Shown: in pieces, positions 1 to 5,367 of the stretch | Numbering within the stretch: position 1 is the stretch's first letter | Layout: each line of letters begins with the position of its first letter | Assembly (NCBI GenBank): GCA_019245255.1 | Contig: JAFARV010000532.1 | Span: 1-5,836, forward strand | Length of the DNA stretch: 5,836 nucleotides | DNA from: Acidobacteriaceae bacterium | GTDB lineage: Bacteria > Acidobacteriota > Terriglobia > Bryobacterales > Bryobacteraceae | Direction: 5' to 3' | Made by a program: the position numbers and the translations under genes | Notes under the pieces: generated by a model | Seen by the model: the letters and a program-made list of their open reading frames with translations, nothing else | Databases searched by the model: none | Told to the model about the DNA's origin: nothing

Positions 1-870
1 GGGAAGGGATGGCTGAATGTGAATGGCTCACACACTCTCGAAGCCTTTACGGCGGATGTCGCAAGCTCGATTCAGCAACCTGGGGCGACGGTGTCTCTGG
101 CTGATTACTCGGTTCATCATCCACCGTCTGAGACACCGGACGCGGAGCCTACGCCGGCTCGCACGGATGCGGGATTCAAGATCGGCGCATTAGGGGCGGG
201 TTCGGATTACCAGGGCTTCTTGGATTATCTCGGAGTTGCCAGCCTAAATGACCAATTCAGTGGTCAGACGCGTAGCGGAATTTATCATTCGATTTACGAT
301 TCAATTTATTGGTACACGCATTTTTCGGATACTAACTTGGCTGATGGACGCGCACTTGCCGAGTACACGACGACGGCTTTACTCAGACTGGCGGACGCGC
401 CCGTTTTGCCCTTCGAGTTCGGGAGATTTGCGTCGACCGTCGGCACATATGCAGACGAGATTCAGAAGGAAGCCGATACGGCGGGTCACAAGCTCGACCT
501 TGCGCGTGTACGCAAGCAACTGGACCTTTTGAAAGAGAAGAACCAGAACTATGAAGCGTTGCTTGAAGTAGCGATGCAGAAGCAGTCTTTTGAGCCCTCA
601 CATCTGGCTGAATTGAACAGCAATCTGATCGGTACCGAACGCACGCTCACGAATGCGGAAGGTTTGCCGAATCGGCCCTGGTACAAGCATCAAATCTATG
701 CGCCAGGCTTTTACACAGGCTATGCAGTGAAGACTCTGCCCGGGATTCGAGAAGCCGTGGAAACGAAAAACTGGAAGCTGGCACAGCAGGAAGCGAGCAT
801 CGTCGAACACTGCCTGGCAGACATGAATGAGGCCCTGGGACAGGCAATCGACGACCTCAGCGGCCTTTGA
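1..870 (+). CDS. M28B family metallopeptidase, PSMA/glutamate carboxypeptidase II-like (C-terminal part)
   Basis: The window holds the last 289 codons of a zinc aminopeptidase/carboxypeptidase of the PSMA/transferrin-receptor-like family, which usually has about 700-750 residues. The frame is open to base 1, and residues before the GTG at 19 (GKGWLN) already fit the family, so that GTG is not the start. Visible parts are the end of the M28 catalytic domain and the TFR dimerisation domain. In fragment numbering, GAGSDYQGF lies near 65-73 and IYHSIYDS at 94-101. His96 (codon 286-288) matches the last zinc ligand of human GCPII, His553. The motif RPWYKHQIYAPG, near 225-236, is the family's conserved C-terminal stretch. 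The catalytic Glu and the other zinc ligands lie upstream of the window. By eye alignment the GCPII substrate residues Asn519, Arg534, Arg536 and Lys699 are Ser, Asn, Gln and Gly here, so a glutamate-specific carboxypeptidase activity is unlikely. Such proteins are usually exported, but the signal peptide is not in view. Confidence 0.93.
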   Translation, partial: GKGWLNVNGSHTLEAFTADVASSIQQPGATVSLADYSVHHPPSETPDAEPTPARTDAGFKIGALGAGSDYQGFLDYLGVASLNDQFSGQTRSGIYHSIYDSIYWYTHFSDTNLADGRALAEYTTTALLRLADAPVLPFEFGRFASTVGTYADEIQKEADTAGHKLDLARVRKQLDLLKEKNQNYEALLEVAMQKQSFEPSHLAELNSNLIGTERTLTNAEGLPNRPWYKHQIYAPGFYTGYAVKTLPGIREAVETKNWKLAQQEASIVEHCLADMNEALGQAIDDLSGL

Positions 871-899
871 GGTCACGTGTAAGGCAGTCGTTTGGTTGC

Positions 900-2375
900 T
901 TACTCCTTGCTGGGGTTGTCCTTGAAGTTCAGCGCGAAATAAGGATAGTTGTAATTCGGTCCTTTTGTGGTTCGTTGCAGGAACTCGCCACCCTGGAGAT
1001 GCGCGATTCCAACACCGACGTTTACGTGCCGGTTCAGCTCGTACCAGGTGTATCCATCGAACTCCTGCCCGATATGAGTTCCTGACCTTCCGGTAAGATC
1101 GCGAACAATGCTCCCGCCAGAGGTGTTGTATAGCGAGTCGGTCGCGCTGTCCAGCCAGAAGTCGAGATACTGGCCGGTAAGTGTCCAGCGATGGCGCGGC
1201 TCAATCGTCAGACCTGCGCGCTCGGCGATGATGTTCTGCCACCCGAACAGATCGCTAACGCCGAAACGGTCGTGAGCCGTCGGGTACATCGTGTCGAAGG
1301 TGCCATGCACGCCGTCGGTTGGGTGCTTATCGCCCGAGGCGTGATCGTATTGCCAGAACGCGCGTGGTTTCGCCCAGGTCCGGTCAAACCGGTACGCAGC
1401 GCCGATGCTAGTCGCCCATGCGCGAATGCCGTTTGTGCCGTCTTTACCGCGCTCGCCGATCCATTCCGCGGAATAATCTATGTTTTTCAGTGCGATTCCC
1501 TTGAAGCGGGCCCCGGAGGCCCACTCGTCCTGCTTGCCTGTCTTGATTTTTGCGGTTGTCTCAACGGCGACGCTTGGCTGAAGACGCCACAGGACGAACG
1601 GTTCCAGTACCGAGTTGGGGATCAGGTGATCGATCCCGCCGTATGCGCCGTAGATGTTGTTTCCCTCCTGATGATGGCTGATGCCATCCGATAGCGGAAC
1701 CACGGCCGAGGCGGCGAACAGGCCCAAACGATAGCGATCGTAGTGAAGGTTCGTCACCACAGCATCGTACGAGCGCCCCTGGTTGCGCCACTCCGAGTTG
1801 GCGATGATCGAGTTGTTGTAGTTGATCAGCTGCCTGCCTACCCGGACGCTGATCCAGTCTCTCTCCGGATCACCGAATTCAGCGTAGGCGAGCTTCAGAT
1901 CCCACGCGTTCAGGTTCGGAGGACCATAGGGCGGTTTCTGCATGAACGGACGTGCATCCTGCAGCTGGGACACAATCTTGAACCACGGCGACGGCTTGAT
2001 GACCATCAAAAGACGCGACCGGAGCAGCAGGTAGGAATCGTTGTTGTTCAGCTTGAAGCCGCTATCGTGGTAGCCCTCGTCACGCAGCCGTTCCTCCCAC
2101 CCGAAGCTGATCCAGCGCGGCAGCTGGCTATTCAGCTCAGTTGCTGGGGCGAAGTCTGGAAAATCGTAAGGTGTATTTTGGCCAAACGTTCGATAGGCGG
2201 GCCCGTTCAGGAAGCTGAGTGGGTTTGAGGCAGGACCCGTGATAAAGCTGCCACCATAGCCGCTGCCCCCGTTCCGTGTGGTCACGTCGTCCTGAGCGAG
2301 CAGGGGACAGACGGCTAAGAGCGTCACTATGGTGGTCAGCAGGGTACGGCGGCATTTCTGCCAAACGAAACTCAT
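900..2375 (-). CDS. AlgE-family (alginate export domain) outer-membrane beta-barrel protein
   Basis: This is a complete 491-residue protein, close in length to Pseudomonas AlgE (490). A signal peptide is clear: positive residues K7, R9 and R10, a hydrophobic core at 11-26, and a probable cleavage site after LLA27. The mature part has alternating, aromatic-rich strands. Family hallmarks are VGRQLINYNN (179-188) followed by EWRNQGRSYDAV (195-206), YDHASGD (343-349), and the GTFDTMYPTAHDRFG block (358-372) followed by DLFGWQNI (375-382). Family members form an outer-membrane channel; in Pseudomonas it exports alginate. No alginate synthesis gene is present here and such porins are numerous in Acidobacteriota and Bacteroidota, so the substrate is unknown and the name algE is not applied. 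The last barrel strand seems to end at ALNF484, leaving a polar seven-residue tail. The ATG at 2373-2375 suits the signal peptide but has no Shine-Dalgarno sequence before it. It is transcribed divergently from the kinase gene. Confidence 0.9.
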   Translation of the reverse strand: MSFVWQKCRRTLLTTIVTLLAVCPLLAQDDVTTRNGGSGYGGSFITGPASNPLSFLNGPAYRTFGQNTPYDFPDFAPATELNSQLPRWISFGWEERLRDEGYHDSGFKLNNNDSYLLLRSRLLMVIKPSPWFKIVSQLQDARPFMQKPPYGPPNLNAWDLKLAYAEFGDPERDWISVRVGRQLINYNNSIIANSEWRNQGRSYDAVVTNLHYDRYRLGLFAASAVVPLSDGISHHQEGNNIYGAYGGIDHLIPNSVLEPFVLWRLQPSVAVETTAKIKTGKQDEWASGARFKGIALKNIDYSAEWIGERGKDGTNGIRAWATSIGAAYRFDRTWAKPRAFWQYDHASGDKHPTDGVHGTFDTMYPTAHDRFGVSDLFGWQNIIAERAGLTIEPRHRWTLTGQYLDFWLDSATDSLYNTSGGSIVRDLTGRSGTHIGQEFDGYTWYELNRHVNVGVGIAHLQGGEFLQRTTKGPNYNYPYFALNFKDNPSKE

Positions 2376-2384
2376 ATTTGAGTA

Positions 2385-2413
2385 AGTCTATCGGGTTACG
2401 GTAGTTTCGGCAA
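2385..2413 (-). promoter_or_regulatory. Candidate sigma70-type promoter for the AlgE-family gene
   Basis: On the minus strand, TTGCCG (2408-2413, four of six matches to TTGACA) and TAGACT (2385-2390, four of six matches to TATAAT) are separated by exactly 17 bp. A start about 7 nt past the -10 box would fall near 2378, giving a leader of only about 3 nt before the ATG that begins at 2375. That would agree with the missing Shine-Dalgarno sequence and suggest a nearly leaderless message. The match is moderate and was found by eye; a different promoter farther upstream is possible. Confidence 0.3.
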
Positions 2414-2424
2414 GCGCTGAATTT

Positions 2425-2433
2425 TCAGTTGAG
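2425..2433 (+). promoter_or_regulatory. Single LytTR-consensus half-site upstream of the kinase gene
   Basis: TCAGTTGAG fits the published LytTR half-site consensus [TA][AC][CA]GTTN[AG][TG] at every position and shares CAGTT with the strong repeat at 4399-4428. It lies 39 bp before the kinase GTG. No good partner occurs at the usual 21-22 bp period. The nearest same-strand candidate is GTAGTTTCG at 2401-2409, at a 24-bp period, which keeps GTT but fails three other positions. A 9-mer this degenerate arises easily by chance, so autoregulation of the two-component system is only a suggestion. Confidence 0.25.
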
Positions 2434-2472
2434 TACTGTCGCCAACAAAAACTGCGGTAAGCTACAGGCCTG

Positions 2473-3642
2473 GTGAGCACTGCAGCGAAAAAACCGTTGT
2501 TGAAGTACGCCGGAGCCCTAGTTGGGTGGACCGCGCTGGCTCTTTTCTTCTTCAGCCAGGCGATGGCGCAGAAGGTTCTGATGCACGATCCCACCCCGTG
2601 GTGGCATCTGCTGGTGATCTGGCTGGTCGGCATCTACATTTTCGCCTTTCTTACGATTGCCATATTTTGGCTGGGCCGCCGGTTTCCGATCGAACGGCGC
2701 AATTGGCTGCCGCGGGTCGCCTTGCATCTGCTCTTCAGCATTTGCTTCTCTCTCGCGGACTTGGTGTTGGCGGCGGCAATTTTCCCGTTGCTTCGGGTGG
2801 GGCCGGCCGTTTTCAGCACCTTCTCCTCGTCGTTGGGGTTTCTGCTCGCAATCGATTTCAATAGCTCCGTGCTGGCTTACTGGACGGTATTGGGTGCGCA
2901 AGCAGGACTTCGTTATTACCGCGCGTATCAGGAACGCGAGCGCGCCGCGCTGCGGCTTGAGTTGCAAGCTTCGGAGTTGAAGAATCAACTGGCGCGGGCA
3001 CAGTTGAGCGCACTCAAGATGCAATTGCAGCCGCATTTTCTGTTCAACACGCTCAACACGATCACAGTGCTGGTGCGACAGAACAAGGGTTTGCTTGCCG
3101 AAGAAATGCTCGCCGGCCTCAGCGACCTGCTGCGTTGCGTTCTCGAAGATGTCGAGGCCCAGGAAGTGCCGCTGCGCCGCGAACTCGAATACCTTCGCAT
3201 CTATCTTTCGATCCAGCAGGTGCGATTTCAGGATCGTCTCAAGGTGGAGATCTTGGCGGATCCCGCCACGCTCGACGCTGCTGTGCCCCAGATGGCTCTG
3301 CAGCCGATCGTCGAAAATGCGATACGGCACGGCATCGGCGCGCGCTCGAGTGCCGGGAAACTGGATATCCGGGTATCCCGGAGTGAGGGCGACCTGATCA
3401 TCGAGATCGAGGACGACGGGCCGGGCTTTTCGCCGGTCGCGAATTCGTCCGGCAATGGGATTGGCCTCCCGAACACGCGGGCACGGCTTGAACAGCTTTA
3501 CGGCGATCGGGCCCGGCTGTCGATGAGTAATCGAGCGGAGGGAGGAGCCGTTGTTACGATGACGATCCCGTATCACCTCGCACCCGATGTACCGGCGGCA
3601 CAAGTCATGGAGGTGCATGCCGTTCAAAGTCTTGCTGGTTGA
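2473..3642 (+). CDS. LytS/YehU-type membrane sensor histidine kinase
   Basis: This 389-residue kinase phosphorylates itself on His188 and should pass the phosphate to the regulator encoded next. Four hydrophobic segments, at about 13-31, 45-67, 81-107 and 117-145, are joined by short loops. The basic loop at 68-81 and the positive-inside rule put the N-terminus and the kinase part in the cytoplasm. There is no sizeable extracytoplasmic sensor, and no 5TM-LytS or GAF domain was recognised. A charged coiled-coil linker at about 148-183 leads to the His_kinase motif LQPHFLFN (185-192). The ATPase domain follows with its N box VENAIRHG (280-287), G1 box DDGPG (314-318) and GIGLPNTRARL (329-339). 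All key residues are present. The start is GTG at 2473, because an in-frame TAA at 2458-2460 blocks any long extension; the ribosome site is poor (AGG at 2466-2468). The last 26 bases overlap the regulator gene. The sensed signal is unknown. Confidence 0.94.
   Translation: MSTAAKKPLLKYAGALVGWTALALFFFSQAMAQKVLMHDPTPWWHLLVIWLVGIYIFAFLTIAIFWLGRRFPIERRNWLPRVALHLLFSICFSLADLVLAAAIFPLLRVGPAVFSTFSSSLGFLLAIDFNSSVLAYWTVLGAQAGLRYYRAYQERERAALRLELQASELKNQLARAQLSALKMQLQPHFLFNTLNTITVLVRQNKGLLAEEMLAGLSDLLRCVLEDVEAQEVPLRRELEYLRIYLSIQQVRFQDRLKVEILADPATLDAAVPQMALQPIVENAIRHGIGARSSAGKLDIRVSRSEGDLIIEIEDDGPGFSPVANSSGNGIGLPNTRARLEQLYGDRARLSMSNRAEGGAVVTMTIPYHLAPDVPAAQVMEVHAVQSLAG
3609..3613 (+). promoter_or_regulatory. 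Ribosome binding site fixing the response-regulator start
   Basis: GGAGG lies inside the end of the kinase gene, 3 nt before the ATG at 3617. An in-frame ATG at 3587 is the alternative, but it would add ten residues (MYRRHKSWRC) before the canonical receiver start MPFKVLLVDDEP, and it has no comparable Shine-Dalgarno sequence. The spacing is shorter than ideal, so expression may depend on ribosomes finishing the kinase gene. Confidence 0.6.
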
Positions 3643-4384
3643 CGATGAACCGTTGGCTCGTCAAGGGCTGCGCATGTTGCTGTCCGAGGATCCCGACGTA
3701 GGCGCTATTGAGGACGCCAAGGATGGTCAGGAAGCAGTCGTTTGTATTCAAAGAAGTTCCCCGGATCTCGTGTTTCTCGACGTGCAGATGCCCGAGATGG
3801 ACGGCTTTTCTGTGGTGCGCGAAGTCGGGGCCGAACGTATGCCCGCCGTAGTCTTCGTTACGGCATATGACGAATACGCGCTTCAGGCCTTCGAGATTAA
3901 TGCGATCGACTACCTTCTAAAACCAGTTACTGCGAAGCGTTTCGCAGAGGCCATGAGACGCGCCAAACTGCGTTTGTACTCGCACCCCGTAGCGGACACC
4001 AACCGCCAGATTCTCTCGCTACTTGAGACCATGGCTTCACCGCGCCGCCACATCTCTCGCCTGGCGGTGCGTTCGGCCGGTAAAACCGTTTTTGTCGATG
4101 CCGATGATGTTGACTGGATCAAAGCAGCGGAGAACTACGTTGAACTGCACACAGGCACAAAGACTCATCTGTTGCATGTAACCCTGAACACGCTCGAGAA
4201 ATCGCTCGACCCCGACATCTTCCTGCGAATCCATCGCTCCATCATCGTGAATGTAAGACGGATAAAAGAACTGCAACCGGCATTCAACGGGGAATACGTC
4301 CTGATCCTCGAGAGTGGCGCCGAATTGCAATCGGGACGGGTGTATAACGACAGGGTTAAAGCTCTGCTCGCGAACCCATTCTGA
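3617..4384 (+). CDS. LytTR-family response regulator
   Basis: This is a 255-residue DNA-binding regulator, the usual length for the LytR/AlgR/AgrA group. The receiver domain (about 3-118) has the acidic pair D9-D10, phospho-acceptor Asp55 in LVFLDVQMP, Thr82 in VTAYDEYAL and Lys102 in LLKPV, so it looks fully phosphorylatable. A short linker is followed by a LytTR domain (about 147-250) with VDWIKAAENYVELHT (165-179) and the conserved FLRIHRSIIVNVRRIKEL (202-219). LytTR domains bind paired imperfect direct repeats about 21-22 bp apart and usually activate transcription. The gene overlaps the kinase gene by 26 bp, so the two form a cognate pair and are probably translationally coupled. A direct repeat of the LytTR type begins 14 bp after the stop codon, in front of the ABC exporter genes, which makes that exporter the probable target. 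The start is taken at ATG 3617, not 3587. Confidence 0.95.
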   Translation: MPFKVLLVDDEPLARQGLRMLLSEDPDVGAIEDAKDGQEAVVCIQRSSPDLVFLDVQMPEMDGFSVVREVGAERMPAVVFVTAYDEYALQAFEINAIDYLLKPVTAKRFAEAMRRAKLRLYSHPVADTNRQILSLLETMASPRRHISRLAVRSAGKTVFVDADDVDWIKAAENYVELHTGTKTHLLHVTLNTLEKSLDPDIFLRIHRSIIVNVRRIKELQPAFNGEYVLILESGAELQSGRVYNDRVKALLANPF

Positions 4385-4398
4385 CCGGGAGGTCCGGC

Positions 4399-4428
4399 GC
4401 AGTTCGTCACTCAACAACCACAGTTCGT
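4399..4428 (+). promoter_or_regulatory. LytTR-type operator: perfect 10-bp direct repeat at 21-bp period
   Basis: CAGTTCGTCA occurs at 4400-4409 and again at 4421-4430, identical over all ten bases. Read as LytTR half-sites, 4420-4428 (ACAGTTCGT) fits the published consensus [TA][AC][CA]GTTN[AG][TG] at every position. The upstream copy at 4399-4407 (GCAGTTCGT) differs only at the first base. The spacer is 12 bp, as known for this family, so both copies face the same side of the helix. The site lies between the LytTR gene and the ABC ATPase gene, with 57 bp from the half-site end to the ATG at 4486. Activation of the exporter by the adjacent regulator is inferred from position and consensus. 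Confidence 0.75.
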
Positions 4429-4439
4429 CAAAAGCCGCT

Positions 4440-4468
4440 GTCGAATCCGCCCGTTCCCGCCTCATACT
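4440..4468 (+). promoter_or_regulatory. Possible activator-dependent promoter for the ABC exporter genes
   Basis: CATACT at 4463-4468 matches TATAAT at four of six positions. A 17-bp spacer would put the -35 box at 4440-4445 (GTCGAA), which bears little likeness to TTGACA. A weak -35 box about 11 bp downstream of the LytTR repeat is what an activator-dependent promoter would look like. A start near 4475 would leave a leader of about 11 nt. The -10 match alone is weak, and the genes could also be reached by read-through from the kinase-regulator pair, since no terminator is visible after 4384. Confidence 0.25.
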
Positions 4469-4485
4469 CATCCTGGATAAAGCAT

Positions 4486-5367
4486 ATGTGTTTGGCGGAA
4501 CTCAACAACGTCTATAAGCGCTTCGGAAATGTTACTGCGCTGGATTGCCTCAGCCTGCGCGCAAACGCGGGGGAACTGCTTGCCGTTCTCGGTCCAAACG
4601 GGGCCGGAAAAACGACCGCAATTTCCATCCTGCTCGGTCTTTTGCGACCGGACAAGGGCAGCGCACAACTCTTCGGCACGGCGCCGTCAGAGTTGACAGC
4701 GCGCCGCCGGATGGGCGTGATGATGCAAGAGGTATACCTCGCACCAGAGCTTCGCGTACGCGAACACATAGACCTGATTGCCAGCTATTATCCGGCTCCG
4801 TTCGCGGCTGACGAAGCGATGGAACTGACGCATACGACACCGCTGGCGAATCGGCCGTATGGCAAGCTCTCCGGAGGCCAGAAACGGCAGGCGCAGTTCG
4901 CAATGGCTATTTGCGGCCGTCCGGAATTGCTTTTTCTGGATGAACCGACGACCGGCCTCGATGTGCAATCACGCGAAGCGATGTGGCAAACACTGCGTCA
5001 ACTTGTTCGCGATGGAGCTTCCATTGTTTTGACGACGCATTATCTCGAAGAAGCGGAAGCTCTCGCGGACCAGGTCGCTGTCCTTGCGAAAGGGCGCGTC
5101 ATTGCGGCCGGGAGTGTCGAACAGATCCGCAGCATGGTGTCGCGAAAACGCATCGTTTGCTCTACAGCCCTAGCGGCCGCGCAGATCCAGGCGTGGCCTG
5201 AGGTGGAACGCGTCACACCGGCAAATGGCCAGTTGCACATCGTTGTCACGGACTGTGAAGACGTCGTGCGGCGCCTGCTCGCCGCCGACGAAAACCTGAG
5301 CAATCTTGAAGTGCATCGAGCCGGGCTCGCGGAAGCGTTCACCGAACTCACGAAGGAGGCAGCATGA
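4486..5367 (+). CDS. ABC-2 type exporter, ATP-binding protein (CcmA-like)
   Basis: This 293-residue cytoplasmic ATPase powers the membrane protein encoded by the next gene. All catalytic motifs are intact: Walker A GPNGAGKTT (36-44), Q-loop Gln81, signature LSGGQKRQ (128-135), Walker B with catalytic Glu153 in LLFLDEPTTGLD (148-159), and switch His185 in TTHYLEEAEALADQV. The signature form and the LTTHYLEEAE segment are typical of the COG1131 group, whose transporters move drugs, lipids or other small molecules outward. After about residue 215 comes a C-terminal extension of about 75 residues of the kind common in these ATPases. The ATG at 4486 starts the protein just ahead of the usual AELNNVYKRFG strand, with only a weak GGA (4475-4477) in front. 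The gene follows the LytTR operator and overlaps the permease start by 4 bp. The substrate is not evident. Confidence 0.95.
   Translation: MCLAELNNVYKRFGNVTALDCLSLRANAGELLAVLGPNGAGKTTAISILLGLLRPDKGSAQLFGTAPSELTARRRMGVMMQEVYLAPELRVREHIDLIASYYPAPFAADEAMELTHTTPLANRPYGKLSGGQKRQAQFAMAICGRPELLFLDEPTTGLDVQSREAMWQTLRQLVRDGASIVLTTHYLEEAEALADQVAVLAKGRVIAAGSVEQIRSMVSRKRIVCSTALAAAQIQAWPEVERVTPANGQLHIVVTDCEDVVRRLLAADENLSNLEVHRAGLAEAFTELTKEAA
5353..5359 (+). promoter_or_regulatory. Strong Shine-Dalgarno sequence for the permease
   Basis: AAGGAGG lies 4 nt before the ATG at 5364, inside the last codons of the ATPase gene. Together with the ATGA stop-start overlap at 5364-5367 it fixes the permease start and suggests coupled translation giving matched subunit amounts. 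It is the best ribosome site in the window. Confidence 0.85.

Noticed and set aside
19..21. GTG at 19 as the start of a small 283-residue protein
   Set aside because: Codons before it already match the peptidase family, and the frame is open to the window edge. The gene is a truncated view, not a short gene.
863..885. GCCTT/AAGGC inverted repeat around the peptidase stop codon as a terminator
   Set aside because: The stem has only 5 bp with a 13-nt loop and no T-run directly after it on either strand. The convergent 29-bp gap may need a terminator, but none is convincing.
1191..2228. Two plus-strand open frames of 167 and 161 codons opposite the AlgE-family gene
   Set aside because: Their products resemble nothing, and the opposite strand has a continuous signal peptide and family motifs across the same bases.
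2426..2454. CAGTT and an inverted AACTG in the divergent region as a palindromic operator
   Set aside because: The arms are only 5 bp with a 19-bp gap, and LytTR sites are direct, not inverted, repeats.
2518..3627. A 369-codon open frame on the minus strand lying wholly within the kinase gene
   Set aside because: It is nearly as long as the kinase gene but mirrors its codon bias. The product is rich in Arg, His and Gln, with no recognisable domain, while the plus strand carries every kinase motif. I treat it as a shadow frame.
4383..4394. GACC/GGTC hairpin just after the regulator gene as a terminator
   Set aside because: It is a four-base-pair stem with a 4-nt loop and no T-run, so read-through into the exporter genes stays possible.
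4892..4900. A third CAGTTCG-like LytTR half-site inside the ATPase gene
   Set aside because: It encodes conserved ATPase residues after the signature motif, lacks a partner at the right distance and is explained by coding sequence.
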